From Thiocapsa marina 5811 (lineage in GTDB: Bacteria; Pseudomonadota; Gammaproteobacteria; Chromatiales; Chromatiaceae), in contig NZ_AFWV01000019.1 of assembly GCF_000223985.1 (NCBI RefSeq), positions 23,265 through 87,264 on the forward strand: a stretch of 64,000 bases of DNA. Reading direction: 5' to 3'. This document shows, one piece after another, positions 46,674 to 54,577 of this stretch (its first letter is position 1; each line of letters opens with the position of its first letter). The translations under genes were made by a program, and so were the position numbers. Below the pieces are notes generated by a model. It saw only the letters and a list, made by a program, of their open reading frames with translations, ran no database searches and had not been told where the DNA came from.

Positions 46674-46841
46674 ATGAAAAAGCATCCACAGGACTTTACC
46701 TTGATTGCACTCATGATCGTGGTGGTGATAATTGGGATTTTGGCGGCGGTGGCGCTGCCGACCCGCCTGCTGGTGGCGGCGACGGCTTCCGGCCCCCGCC
46801 CCAAATCGTGGATTCGGCACATGGCTGATGTTCCTTTCTAA
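46674..46841 (+). pseudogene. degenerate type IV pilin-like N-terminal fragment
   Basis: A 55-codon frame reads MKKHPQDFTLIALMIVVVII then GILAAVALPTRLL. This is the pilin N-terminal helix, but prepilin peptidase needs Gly at -1 and pilins need Glu5; here these are Asp and Ala. The helix is followed by only about 25 unrelated residues, so it cannot make a pilin. No other pilin gene is adjacent. Whether it is expressed is unknown. Around it (46374-46953) no other gene is seen. Confidence 0.6.
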
Positions 46842-46870
46842 TTAGGTGCCCCCACAGATCTCACGCAGCG

Positions 46871-46897
46871 ATGCTGGAAAACAAGACCTGATAAGCA
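46871..46897. repeat. REP-like hairpin related to the RAYT repeats
   Basis: ATGCT (46871-46875) pairs with AGCAT (46894-46898), and the loop carries GGAAAACAAGACCTGA, which matches the tandem repeats at 45716-45768. Confidence 0.5.
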
Positions 46898-46953
46898 TCT
46901 AGCGAGGCTTCGCCTCAGACCGACGAGCCATGGGGCGAGCTCCGGTGTCGGGC

Positions 46954-47041
46954 GGCCCCGGTTGAGCGACGGAAGGCTAAACTTCCGTTGGTAGCCGCAC
47001 GGAGCGGCGTGTGGCGCGTGGCCAAGATGTCAACCGGGGCC
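46954..47041 (+). ncRNA. candidate structured RNA directly upstream of the 536-aa gene
   Basis: GGCCCCGGTTGA (46954-46965) is a perfect 12-bp complement of TCAACCGGGGCC (47030-47041). Enclosed are CGACGGAAG (46967-46975) with CTTCCGTTG (46982-46990) around the loop GCTAAA, and GCCGCAC (46994-47000) with GTGTGGC (47009-47015). This forms a closed multi-branch fold ending 7 bp before the ATG at 47049. It could be a cis regulator, a guide-like RNA or a mobile-element end. Confidence 0.6.
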
Positions 47042-47048
47042 TGCCATC

Positions 47049-48659
47049 ATGTTAGTCCAAAGCGTCGGTGAGTTGCTGAACGATCGGGTCACGCTGGATC
47101 TCGAAGGAATCGACCGGTTGTATCTGAACCTGTATCAACCGCGGCTGCAGACCGGCGGCGGGGTGGCCAACTTCTTCAAGGTCCATCGCGGTGCCAAGGT
47201 CGCCTCCACGGTGCTGATGGCCCCGATCAGCCACGCCTTCGTCAAGGCGATCGATCGGTTTGCGCAACGCGAGGGTGTTGAGATCGTGCCCTTCGCCAAG
47301 GGACAGCGCAAAGACGACGTCACCCGCGAGCGGCTCCGCGACTTCGCTCAACCCGAGGGTGTCCTGTACATCGGCAAGGCCCAGGAGCGGTTTGCCAGCT
47401 TCCGCATGATCAAGAAGATCAGCGCCCACACCGGCCAGCCGTACCCTTGGTTCACCCGCGGGACGGTGATGTGCAACCATTACTACTTTTATTTGGTCGA
47501 TGCGGACTTCGGCCCTCTGTTCATCAAGTTCTGCTCCTACTTTCCCTACACCGCGCGGGTCTGTCTCAACGGTCATGAGTACGTCAAACGCCAGTTGGCC
47601 AAGGCGGGAATCCCCTTCGGGGCCCTGGACAACGGGCTGCTCGCCTGCGCCGATCCGGCCCGCGCGCAACGCATCCTCGATGACCTGAACGAGGAGACGA
47701 TCGCCGCGCTGGTGGCCAAGTGGTTGGGACGGCTCCCGGATCCCTTCACGGCGGAAGACCATGCCGCCGGCTACACTTTCCAACTATCCATCCTGCAGGC
47801 GGAGTTCGCCCGCACGCAGGTGTTCGACCGGCCGCTGTCCGGGCGCCATCTATTCGAGGAGGTCATCCGCGAGAACCTCGACCTGGGACGGCCCGAGAAG
47901 GTCAGCCTGATCTTCAATCGGAGGATCACCAAACGCACGCCGGGGAGCTTTCATACCCGCGTCATCACCCAAGGGGTTATCCCTTCGCTGCATGTCGGCT
48001 ACAAATCCTCCAAGATCAAGCAGTACTTCAAGGAAGGCCGGGCCCTGCGCACCGAGACCACGATCAACAACACCCACGACTTCGGCATCGGACGGAATCT
48101 GAACAACCTGCCCGCCCTGCGGGCCATCGGCTTTACCGCCAACCGTCGCTTGCTCGAGGTCGAGACACTCAGCCAGGACTGTCTGCTGGCCGAGGCGGTG
48201 TTCGATCAGGTCACCCAAGCGCAGGTGGTCGGCGGGCAACGCGCCCCCGGACTGCACCTCGACGATCCGCGGGTGTTGGCGCTGTTCACCGCCATGTGCC
48301 TGTTCCTCACCCTGCCCGAGGGCTTCCGCCATGCCGGGATGCGCACCTGGATGGCCCAGGCTCTGGGGTTGCCGCTTGCGGACTACTCACCCGGACGCAT
48401 GACCTACGATCTGCGCCGACTGCGGCTGCATGGCCTCATCGAACGGATCCCGCAGAGCCATCGCTACCGGGTCACCGATCAGGGCCTGCGGGTGGCCCTG
48501 TTCTTCACCAAGGTCCACAGCCGCATCCTGCGGCCAGGGTTGTCCCAGTTGTTCGACGGCTGTCCCAAAGCGCCCAACCGGCCCATCGCCACCGCCATGG
48601 GTCGGCTGCAACAGGCCCTCGATGACCTGTTGGGGCAGGCCAAACTTGCGCCGACCTAA
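47049..48659 (+). CDS. unrecognised 536-aa protein with C-terminal winged-helix region
   Basis: I do not recognise a characterised family. Visible features: an N-terminal IDRLYLNLYQPRLQTGGGVANFF; KGQRKDD (84-90); a Tyr/His cluster MCNHYYFYLVD (141-151); CLNGHEYVKRQL (172-183); a helical middle; FNRRITKRTPG and HVGYKSSKIKQYFKEGRALR (315-334) leading to TETTINNTHDFGIGR (335-349). A winged-helix-like C-terminus follows (about 425-500, MTYDLRRLRLHGLIERIP...YRVTDQGLRVALFF). Many basic residues suggest nucleic-acid binding. No RT, HNH, RuvC or DDE motif is seen. It stands alone behind the folded segment 46954-47041 and is followed by an IS630 insertion 43 bp after its stop. GC content matches the chromosome. 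Confidence 0.75.
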   Translation: MLVQSVGELLNDRVTLDLEGIDRLYLNLYQPRLQTGGGVANFFKVHRGAKVASTVLMAPISHAFVKAIDRFAQREGVEIVPFAKGQRKDDVTRERLRDFAQPEGVLYIGKAQERFASFRMIKKISAHTGQPYPWFTRGTVMCNHYYFYLVDADFGPLFIKFCSYFPYTARVCLNGHEYVKRQLAKAGIPFGALDNGLLACADPARAQRILDDLNEETIAALVAKWLGRLPDPFTAEDHAAGYTFQLSILQAEFARTQVFDRPLSGRHLFEEVIRENLDLGRPEKVSLIFNRRITKRTPGSFHTRVITQGVIPSLHVGYKSSKIKQYFKEGRALRTETTINNTHDFGIGRNLNNLPALRAIGFTANRRLLEVETLSQDCLLAEAVFDQVTQAQVVGGQRAPGLHLDDPRVLALFTAMCLFLTLPEGFRHAGMRTWMAQALGLPLADYSPGRMTYDLRRLRLHGLIERIPQSHRYRVTDQGLRVALFFTKVHSRILRPGLSQLFDGCPKAPNRPIATAMGRLQQALDDLLGQAKLAPT

Positions 48660-48702
48660 ATTTGACTCACGTGCGCAGAAAGTTGTTCGTCAAGGAACCC
48701 TA

Positions 48703-50025
48703 GTGGTCCGCTGTAGAAATCCCGAGACCGTTTGAGCGCCTAGGCCGCCAAGGGCTTGCCCTGATAGGTCCATCGGAAGGGCCTGGCCATGGTCTTGTTG
48801 AAGAAGTCGATGAAGCTGGAGATTTTCGTATTCAGGTCCTCCACCGAGGTGAAATTGCCGCGACGGATGACTTTGCGGGCGAGGATCGAGAACCACATCT
48901 CGATCTGGTTGAGCCAAGAGGCATGCTTGGGGGTGAAGTGGAAGACGATGCGGTGGCTGGGGTCGCGGAGGAACTTCTCACGCGTCGCCATCGATTTGAG
49001 AATGCCGCACTTGCCTTTGAGGCCGAGGTCACCGTTGAAGCCGATGGCCTCGGCAACCAATCGCACGACCGCTTCGGAGCAATGGATGTTGAGGTTGTCC
49101 ATCACGAGATGCCAGTGAGTTTCGGGCGAGCGCGTGGCCAACAGCTTGGCGAGGTACTGTGCGTAGTCTTCCTCGGTCCGGGTCTGGCCGAGGTGGTGAC
49201 CGACCGTCCCGGTGGCCACATCGAAATCGGCGATGAGGGTGGTGGTGCCGTGGCGGATGTACTCGAACTCGGTGCGCTCGGGGCGCCCGGCACGCATCGG
49301 CTGCGTTGGGGCCGCGCGCTCGAGCGCTTGCACGCCGGTCATCTCGTCGATGCTGCGCGTGACGATCCCCGCGGCGGCGCGCTCGGGGGCGAGCTGATAG
49401 GTCTGGCAGACATCGCTGCATTTGGTGGCAAAGTCGGCGTCTCGCGGGGTGTTGATCCAGCCGCGGGTGCGGTGGGGCTTGAGCTTCCCCTCACGCAGGA
49501 AGCGTCCGACGGCGTGGCGCGAGATGCTCTCGACAATGCCCTCCTCGCGCGCCGCCGTTGCCAAAGCGGCGTGGGTCCAATGCGTGAAAGGGCGTCCGCT
49601 CTCGCTCGGTGGCTCGCAGGCCAAGGCGATGATCCCGCAGATCTGCTCGGGCTCGTAGGTCGGCGGGGTCCCCGGACGCGGCGCATCGCACAACCGTTCG
49701 GCGAACGCCCGCCCCTCGCCGGCAAGCCAGCGTTTGCGCCAGCGCTGCACGGTTGCGCGCCCAATGTCCAACTCCCGAGCCGTCTCGTGCACACCGACAC
49801 CCGCATCGGCCAGAAGGATGATGCGCGCACGCATCACCAGGCTCTGCGCCGCATGGTGCTGTCGCACGATGGCTTCAAGACGGTGGCGGTGTTTCGTGGA
49901 CAGATCGACGGGGACAGCAGCGCAGCGGGCCATGGTGAACAAGTGAAAGCAGAGGAAAGTTAAACTGTTCCGCATCATGCCGCACTGACCTGCGAAACGG
50001 TATCAGGATTTCCACTCTGGACCAC
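48703..50025. mobile_element. complete IS630-family insertion sequence
   Basis: Terminal inverted repeats of 28 bp match at 22 positions: left GTGGTCCGCTGTAGAAATCC at 48703, right end the complement of GTGGTCCAGAGTGGAAATCC at 49998-50025. TA flanks both sides (48701-48702 and 50026-50027), the IS630 target duplication. One transposase gene fills it. It lies between the 536-aa gene and the IS110 gene. Confidence 0.9.
48740..49933 (-). CDS. IS630-family transposase
   Basis: Starting at [22 protein letters not shown], the 397-aa protein has an N-terminal helix-turn-helix ([21 protein letters not shown]), a linker, and the DDE catalytic core: [11 protein letters not shown] (first Asp), [12 protein letters not shown] (second Asp) and [26 protein letters not shown] (Glu). 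The frame is intact with both ends of the element present, so it may be active. The alternative start at 49978 would add 15 residues with little support. Confidence 0.94.
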   Translation of the reverse strand: MARCAAVPVDLSTKHRHRLEAIVRQHHAAQSLVMRARIILLADAGVGVHETARELDIGRATVQRWRKRWLAGEGRAFAERLCDAPRPGTPPTYEPEQICGIIALACEPPSESGRPFTHWTHAALATAAREEGIVESISRHAVGRFLREGKLKPHRTRGWINTPRDADFATKCSDVCQTYQLAPERAAAGIVTRSIDEMTGVQALERAAPTQPMRAGRPERTEFEYIRHGTTTLIADFDVATGTVGHHLGQTRTEEDYAQYLAKLLATRSPETHWHLVMDNLNIHCSEAVVRLVAEAIGFNGDLGLKGKCGILKSMATREKFLRDPSHRIVFHFTPKHASWLNQIEMWFSILARKVIRRGNFTSVEDLNTKISSFIDFFNKTMARPFRWTYQGKPLAA

Positions 50026-50103
50026 TAGCCGACCCCGCCCGTGGGCCTACAGTTAAGGTAGAAGAAAAGACCTGAGCTGGAGACCCGGCAGGAGGAGTCG
50101 ACG

Positions 50104-51120
50104 ATGAAACTCTACGGCGGAATCGATCTGCATTCCAACAATAGCGTCGTGGCCCTTTTGGACGAAGAGGACCGCGTGGTGTATCGCAAGCGGTTGGCGA
50201 ACGACGCGGCGCTGGTGCTGGAATCCTTGGCACCGTATCGCGAAGCGATCACGGGATTGGTCGTGGAATCGACGTACAACTGGTACTGGCTGGTCGACGC
50301 CTTGATGGATGCGGGCTATCGGGTGCACTTGGCCAACACCGCGGCGATCGTGCAGTACAGCGGGCTGAAGTACAGCGACGACGATTCCGACGCCGCCTGG
50401 CTGGCCAAGCTGCTGCGCCTGGGGCTGTTGTCGGAGGGCTATATCTACCCCAAGGAACAGCGTGGCGTGCGCGATCTGCTGCGACGGCGCAGTCGCCTGG
50501 TCCAGCAGCATACGGCCAACGTCCTGGCGGTGCAGAACCTGTTCTCGCGCAACCGCGGGCGCTCGCTGAGCGCCAATGCGATTCGACGCCTGACGCCTGG
50601 GAGGGTGGGCGAGCTGCTGCCGGATGCGAATCTGGCTCTGGCGGTCCAAAGCACCCTGCTGGCCATGCGTGGCCAAGAGGCGGCGATCGATCTGTTGGAG
50701 CGCGAGGCCTGCGCGCAGGTCAGATCCCGGCCCGAGTACCGGCATCTGCTCAGCACCAGCGGCATCGGTCAGGTGCTGGGGTTGACGATCCTGTTGGAGA
50801 CCGGACCGATCGAGCGCTTTGCCCGCGTCGGCAATTATGCTTCCTACAGCCGCCTCGTCGGCAGCGAGCGGCTCTCCAACGGCAAACGCAAGGGCCGGGG
50901 CAACACCAAGAGCGGCAACAAATATCTGGCCTGGGCCTATCTGGAGGCGGCCAACTTCGCGGTGCGTTACAACCCCGCGATCAAGCGCTACTACCAGCGC
51001 AAGCGCGCCAAGACCAATGGCGTGGTCGCCATCAAGACGGTGGCGCACAAGCTGGCACGGGCCTGTTACTACATGCTGCGCGAGGGGACCGACTTCGACG
51101 TCAATCGGGCCTTCGCCTGA
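50104..51120 (+). CDS. IS110-family recombinase (DEDD)
   Basis: This 338-aa protein starts MKLYGGIDLHSNNSVVALLDEEDRVV with the first RuvC-like Asp (GGIDLH). ESTYNWYWLVDALMDAGYRV gives the Glu, and KYSDDDSDAAWLAKLLRLGLL gives the Asp pair. The C-terminal half is the Tnp domain with the Ser region LSTSGIGQVLGLTILLETGPIERF, YSRLVGSERLSNGKRKGRGNTKSGNKYLAWAYLEAA. It is intact. IS110 enzymes use a non-coding bridge RNA from an element end; here the 5' flank (about 75 bp from the IS630 boundary) is too short for one, while 540 bp of structured sequence lie 3'. Element ends were not identified. Confidence 0.93.
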   Translation: MKLYGGIDLHSNNSVVALLDEEDRVVYRKRLANDAALVLESLAPYREAITGLVVESTYNWYWLVDALMDAGYRVHLANTAAIVQYSGLKYSDDDSDAAWLAKLLRLGLLSEGYIYPKEQRGVRDLLRRRSRLVQQHTANVLAVQNLFSRNRGRSLSANAIRRLTPGRVGELLPDANLALAVQSTLLAMRGQEAAIDLLEREACAQVRSRPEYRHLLSTSGIGQVLGLTILLETGPIERFARVGNYASYSRLVGSERLSNGKRKGRGNTKSGNKYLAWAYLEAANFAVRYNPAIKRYYQRKRAKTNGVVAIKTVAHKLARACYYMLREGTDFDVNRAFA

Positions 51121-51659
51121 AGGGCCATGGGCGATGCGCCGGTGAGCCAGGACACGGGGTTGGCGGACAGCCTCCAGATCTGATTGGCCGCCGGCACATC
51201 TCCCGCCGACATCGTCAGGGAGCAACGCTTGTGACCGAGACGCCTCTGCCATCGAGCCAACACGGGGTTGGACGGTGCCGACATGGCACCGAGCCAGCGA
51301 TCTGTGAATCCGCGGCCCGGTGGGTGCGGGGCGGGGACGCCTGGATTTTTAGGGATCCGCGCCCCCGCCCCGCACCCACCTCCGTGGTCCACTTGGACCT
51401 TGGTGGGGCACCGACGATTTTCTGGGGCTCGCAGGAGCCAGGGGCCGGGTGTCTACTCCCAACAGAGCAGCCCCACCGCCTTGATCCAGAAGGGTGACTG
51501 GCGCGGATCGGAGTGAATCCGCGACCTTTCAACGAGAACCGCGGGCGCGTTGGCGGTAGCAATGTCGCACTTCCCGACCGACACAAGCGTGCTTGGGTGC
51601 GAGAAAATAGGTCGTGCCATTGATCGGGGTCAGCTAAATGGTGACACCACGCACTCTCT
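51121..51659 (+). other. structured non-coding 3' flank of the IS110 gene
   Basis: No gene is visible. It holds a perfect 18-bp stem, GGTGGGTGCGGGGCGGGG (51319-51336) with its complement at 51363-51380. It also has a GGTGCC/GGCACC hairpin near 51274-51290, and ACACGGGGTTGG twice (51152-51163 and 51260-51271). It may include a bridge RNA gene and the right end of the element. Confidence 0.5.
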
Positions 51660-51863
51660 TTAGCCATTACCTAGCTCCAATTGATTGACGACATCAGCCA
51701 ACGAAGCAGAAGCCGCTGTACCCTCCGCTTCCTTGGCGCTGCGGAGATCTTGCAAATCCTGATAGTCCTCGAGAGCTTCTGCGACAGCGCGAAATTCCTC
51801 GATGGGAAGGACAACGTACTCTTCGGAACCTTCCTGCCCTATAAACTGAGGATGCAGGTTCAT
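51660..51863 (-). CDS. antitoxin of the RelE-type pair
   Basis: This 67-aa protein (MNLHPQFIGQEGSEEYVVLPIEEFRAVAEALEDYQDLQDLRSAKEAEG...) has the Phd/YefM-like beta-strand followed by EYVVLPIEEF and a long helix. It lies 3 bp after the toxin gene on the minus strand, so the order is toxin first, opposite to most relBE loci. It is intact, and the context makes the assignment likely. Confidence 0.82.
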   Translation of the reverse strand: MNLHPQFIGQEGSEEYVVLPIEEFRAVAEALEDYQDLQDLRSAKEAEGTAASASLADVVNQLELGNG

Positions 51864-51866
51864 CGA

Positions 51867-52115
51867 TCACCTCTTGGCGTAAACGTGCTTTCGGTGCATC
51901 ACGCGGTACACAACAACCGTAGCTTCTTCAACCTCAAAAAGCACTCTGTAGTTGCCAACGCGGAGCCGATACTCTGGCGTGAAATTGGTGAGCCGCTTGA
52001 TGTTTCCGGTCAGTCCGTTTTCCAGTTCGGCGAGCTTCACAGCAATTCGCTCGGCTTCTTGCTTTTGCAGGGAGCGTAGATCCTTTATTGCCTGGGGCTT
52101 TAGTTCGACCTTCAT
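51867..52115 (-). CDS. relE: RelE-family mRNA interferase toxin
   Basis: This 82-aa protein (MKVELKPQAIKDLRSLQKQEAERIAVKLAELENGLTGNIKRLTNFTPEYRLRVGNYRVLFEVEEATVVVYRVMHRKHVYAKR) shows the RelE pattern: a basic first helix pair, YRLRVGNYRVLFEVE, and the terminal VYRVMHRKHVYAKR. RelE toxins cut mRNA in the ribosomal A site. It precedes its antitoxin on the minus strand. An attC-like hairpin lies 35 bp upstream. Confidence 0.88.
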   Translation of the reverse strand: MKVELKPQAIKDLRSLQKQEAERIAVKLAELENGLTGNIKRLTNFTPEYRLRVGNYRVLFEVEEATVVVYRVMHRKHVYAKR

Positions 52116-52149
52116 CCGCGGTCCGTGTGTTGTCGGGCATTTTTTTATC

Positions 52150-52238
52150 GGCTAACGTCAACCACAGCACGCGCAAACTGCGGCCTGAGCGAGAGCGAAG
52201 GACGCAGTTTGGCGTCGAAGCTGGTGGGGGTGTTAGGC
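52150..52238 (-). repeat. attC-like recombination site
   Basis: Ends GGCTAAC (52150-52156) and GTTAGGC (52232-52238) form imperfect inverted core sites. CCACAGC pairs with GCTG-GTGG with one bulged base, and CAAACTGCG (52174-52182) pairs perfectly with CGCAGTTTG (52203-52211). Length 89 bp, the core sequence GTTAGGC and the extrahelical base are typical of integron attC sites. Read on the minus strand it would close a cassette containing the reverse transcriptase. No integrase of the IntI type is in the window. Confidence 0.4.
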
Positions 52239-52338
52239 AATAAACCCTCTTCTGCTGTTCGGCGGTCGCGGGGATTAAGTAAGCTGTCCTCGGATCTCAA
52301 TGAAGCGCAGCGGAATTGGCGTCCATTTTGAAACCTGT

Positions 52339-52348
52339 GTTATGTATC
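52339..52348 (+). repeat. inverted repeat left of the reverse transcriptase
   Basis: GTTATGTATC is the exact complement of GATACATAAC at 53901-53910; with inner bases 14 of 16 match. It overlaps the RT stop codon (52347-52349). Confidence 0.65.
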
Positions 52349-53882
52349 ATTTCAATGAGCGCACCCACTTTATTGTCATTTGCTCGGTAAAATTGGCTGA
52401 ACTCTTTTCCACCGAATTTAGCCAACTGTTTAGCTCTGCCTTAGATAGCACCAATCCTGAATAAATTAAAGAGCGTCTATCCCACGGAGATAAATGGGAC
52501 ATGTTTGCTCTTTGCCCCCTAACCCAGTGAGGCATATTCCTATTCCTCGCTACTGAAGCCTGATTTCTGATACTAGCAGCAGACATTGCCAACTCTCTTA
52601 TTTCTTGAACCTCAAGAAGCTTTGGATCATTTGCAATATAATATTCTATCCATTCCTTTATAAATGGCACCTCTGAGGCCATTACATTTTGAAATAAGGA
52701 AATCAGCTTATCTTTATTCCTTTCAACAAACGTTGCATTTGCCACTTTGCTCAAATATAAAATAACATCACTTATCACTGGAAATAGAAACTCAAAATTA
52801 TCTAAAACTTGATTTGATATCGCTCTTATTTTATACCTTCGACATCTTCTCAATATATGACGAGCCAGACCTAAATCGAGCTTATCGCTAGATAAGACTT
52901 TTTCCATAAGTTCGGTTAAGACCGTAGGTCTGACTTTTCCTTCATCCGCAGGTTCCTCTTCGAATGAACTACCATAGGCATCTAAGGGCGAATTTATTTC
53001 GCTAAGAGCGCCATGAATTTCAGCCTTTTCCACCTCTTCAGGACTATTAAGATATTTTTCACAAAACTCTGCGACTGGAACGATTGCTGTCTTTCCAGAT
53101 GCTAGAGTGAGCCGATGGTTTTCATACAGGTATTTAGTGAGTTTTTCTAGAAATAGTCGGAGATCCCCCTCTGAGTTTCCGAATACTCGGAAGTCATCCA
53201 CATACCTAGAGTGAGGAAATTTAGCATCCCTTATATAATTATCTACGTCAATCAGAACTGCCTCAGCCATAATAATACTTGCAGCAGGACCTACGGGAAC
53301 CCCCTGTGAAACAGAGCCGTTTAGGTCTAGCAAAAATCTTTCTGTGTTATTTGATAACTCAAAGAGTTCAGGGTCAGCATATTCAATTGCGTTTTGTAAT
53401 CTATGAACATAAATTTGGTTGTAAAAATCAGTTATATCGGTAACTAGAACGTGAGAATTTTCCTCGGACAATTCTCTGCATTTTTCAATAAACCCTGAAT
53501 ACCCTACGCCATTTGAAAAAAAAGTTCCTTTATCTTTACCTATGCCAATCCGATATGAACAAGCTACCCTTTCATCTTCAGGGATTCTTGCTGCCTCTAC
53601 TTTCTCCGATATGAGAAATGCAATTGATGTATAAATTAATGTATTTATCGGATCTAGTTGGTGCACCACCCTAAATGTTCCGTTCGGCTTTGGAGAGCCA
53701 AAGACTCTTGGCTGTTCGATAGGATATCCGTCAATTTCGTTACAGGTTAAGTGAGTTACCACTTCGTCCCAATTGGCCCACAATGCTTCATATTCAAATG
53801 GCTTTGGAAAGAAATCAGAATCATAGAACTTAATAATGTGATTTTTTGCAAATTCCAGTGATTCTCTACTTAGTCTTGCCAC
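52347..53882 (-). CDS. reverse transcriptase of the UG/Abi (defence-associated) type
   Basis: This 511-aa protein starts at a GTG (53880-53882) behind AGAGGG. RT motifs: KPNGTFRVVHQLDPINTLIY (fingers), motif A VTDITDFYNQIY with Asp149, motif B SQGVPVGPAASIIMAE (193-206), and motif C RYVDDFRVF (YVDD at 227-230). The thumb and a helical C-terminal domain of about 200 residues follow, with no maturase or endonuclease domain. The short upstream region and AAS after the GP motif fit unknown-group/Abi RTs, many of which protect against phage (DRT systems); I cannot assign the class. The gene is strikingly AT-rich against its neighbours, so it was recently acquired. No accompanying gene is obvious. 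Confidence 0.88.
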   Translation of the reverse strand: MARLSRESLEFAKNHIIKFYDSDFFPKPFEYEALWANWDEVVTHLTCNEIDGYPIEQPRVFGSPKPNGTFRVVHQLDPINTLIYTSIAFLISEKVEAARIPEDERVACSYRIGIGKDKGTFFSNGVGYSGFIEKCRELSEENSHVLVTDITDFYNQIYVHRLQNAIEYADPELFELSNNTERFLLDLNGSVSQGVPVGPAASIIMAEAVLIDVDNYIRDAKFPHSRYVDDFRVFGNSEGDLRLFLEKLTKYLYENHRLTLASGKTAIVPVAEFCEKYLNSPEEVEKAEIHGALSEINSPLDAYGSSFEEEPADEGKVRPTVLTELMEKVLSSDKLDLGLARHILRRCRRYKIRAISNQVLDNFEFLFPVISDVILYLSKVANATFVERNKDKLISLFQNVMASEVPFIKEWIEYYIANDPKLLEVQEIRELAMSAASIRNQASVARNRNMPHWVRGQRANMSHLSPWDRRSLIYSGLVLSKAELNSWLNSVEKSSANFTEQMTIKWVRSLK

Positions 53883-53900
53883 TCAATTTCCCTCTGATTT

Positions 53901-53910
53901 GATACATAAC
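53901..53910 (-). repeat. inverted repeat right of the reverse transcriptase
   Basis: GATACATAAC, the complement of 52339-52348, lies 18 bp upstream of the RT start, so the two copies bracket just the RT gene. Confidence 0.65.
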
Positions 53911-54024
53911 GTCATGCATCAGCCGATCGAAAAGCCTGCATGCACCAAACATATAACAAACGACAAGCTCGACGCGCGCTTTTTGAAAGCGGAGCAGGTC
54001 TTGAAATCACATCTTTCGGTACGC

Positions 54025-54328
54025 CTAAGATCCTGCGAGGATCCGCCGCAGCTCCGCGGCGGTGATGTCGGCCTGCTCGAACTTCGAGTAGATCGTCACC
54101 AACAGAATGTCATCGCCACTATGCAGGTAATAAATGATCCGAAAGCCGCCGCGCTTACCCCGGACAGCGTCAGAGTTCTTCACACGCATTTTGCACAAGA
54201 TATGACCGACGCCCGGGATGCGGTCGCTGGGGTCTCGCCCGCAGCGAGGCATCAGCCCGAATCCCTCGGTACCGGCGGCTGAGCCGCTCCAACTGGCGCT
54301 TGAATGCCTCCGTGTAGCGGATGACCAC
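54025..54328 (-). pseudogene. frameshifted RelE/ParE-type toxin gene
   Basis: The first part (GTG at 54326-54328) reads VVIRYTEAFKRQLERLSRRYRGIRAD. The family pattern then continues in another frame as DRIPGVGHILCKMRVKNSDAVRGKRGGFRIIYYLHSGDDILLVTIYSKFEQADITAAELRRIL. The full span is 304 nt, not a multiple of three, so one indel near 54240-54260 breaks the gene. The KVRVKNSDA-type block and IYYL are typical of this toxin family. The antitoxin upstream is intact. Confidence 0.75.
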
Positions 54329-54330
54329 GG

Positions 54331-54561
54331 TTAATCGGCGTCAATGCCGCCCCACAGGGTATCGACCGTCCTGACGCGGCTGGCCAGCGCGTCCGTCCAG
54401 CCCTCGCGGAAGGACTCGCCCGCGCTGGGCCAGGGCTCATCCGCCTCGACCCCCTCGCGGAAGGAATGCACCAAACGCAGCAGCAAGGATCGGTAACGCG
54501 CGGGCGTGCGCTCGATCTCGGCTTGGAGCTGCTCGGTGATGTCGTCGGCCGGCGCGGGCAT
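54331..54561 (-). CDS. antitoxin of the broken RelE-type pair
   Basis: Starting at [63 protein letters not shown], the 76-aa protein ends in [12 protein letters not shown]. The helical start and the final ESFREGW...LWGGIDA block are typical of antitoxins partnering the downstream toxin family. The toxin start follows 2 bp after its stop. It is intact although its toxin is broken. Confidence 0.75.
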   Translation of the reverse strand: MPAPADDITEQLQAEIERTPARYRSLLLRLVHSFREGVEADEPWPSAGESFREGWTDALASRVRTVDTLWGGIDAD

Positions 54562-54577
54562 GGGTCTAACCCTCTGG

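Noticed and set aside
46954..48659. IscB or TnpB with its guide RNA
   Set aside because: The layout is similar, but the protein shows no RuvC Asp/Glu/Asp pattern, no HNH and no zinc-finger Cys pairs.
52347..53882. Retron or group II intron RT
   Set aside because: No maturase, En or D5/D6-like structure, and no obvious msr/msd hairpin pair next to the gene; motif context fits UG/Abi RTs better.
53904..53960. Second attC site upstream of the RT
   Set aside because: A bulged TGCATCAG/CTGCATGCA stem is present, but the ends are CATAAC and ATATAAC in the same orientation, with no GTTRRRY partner.
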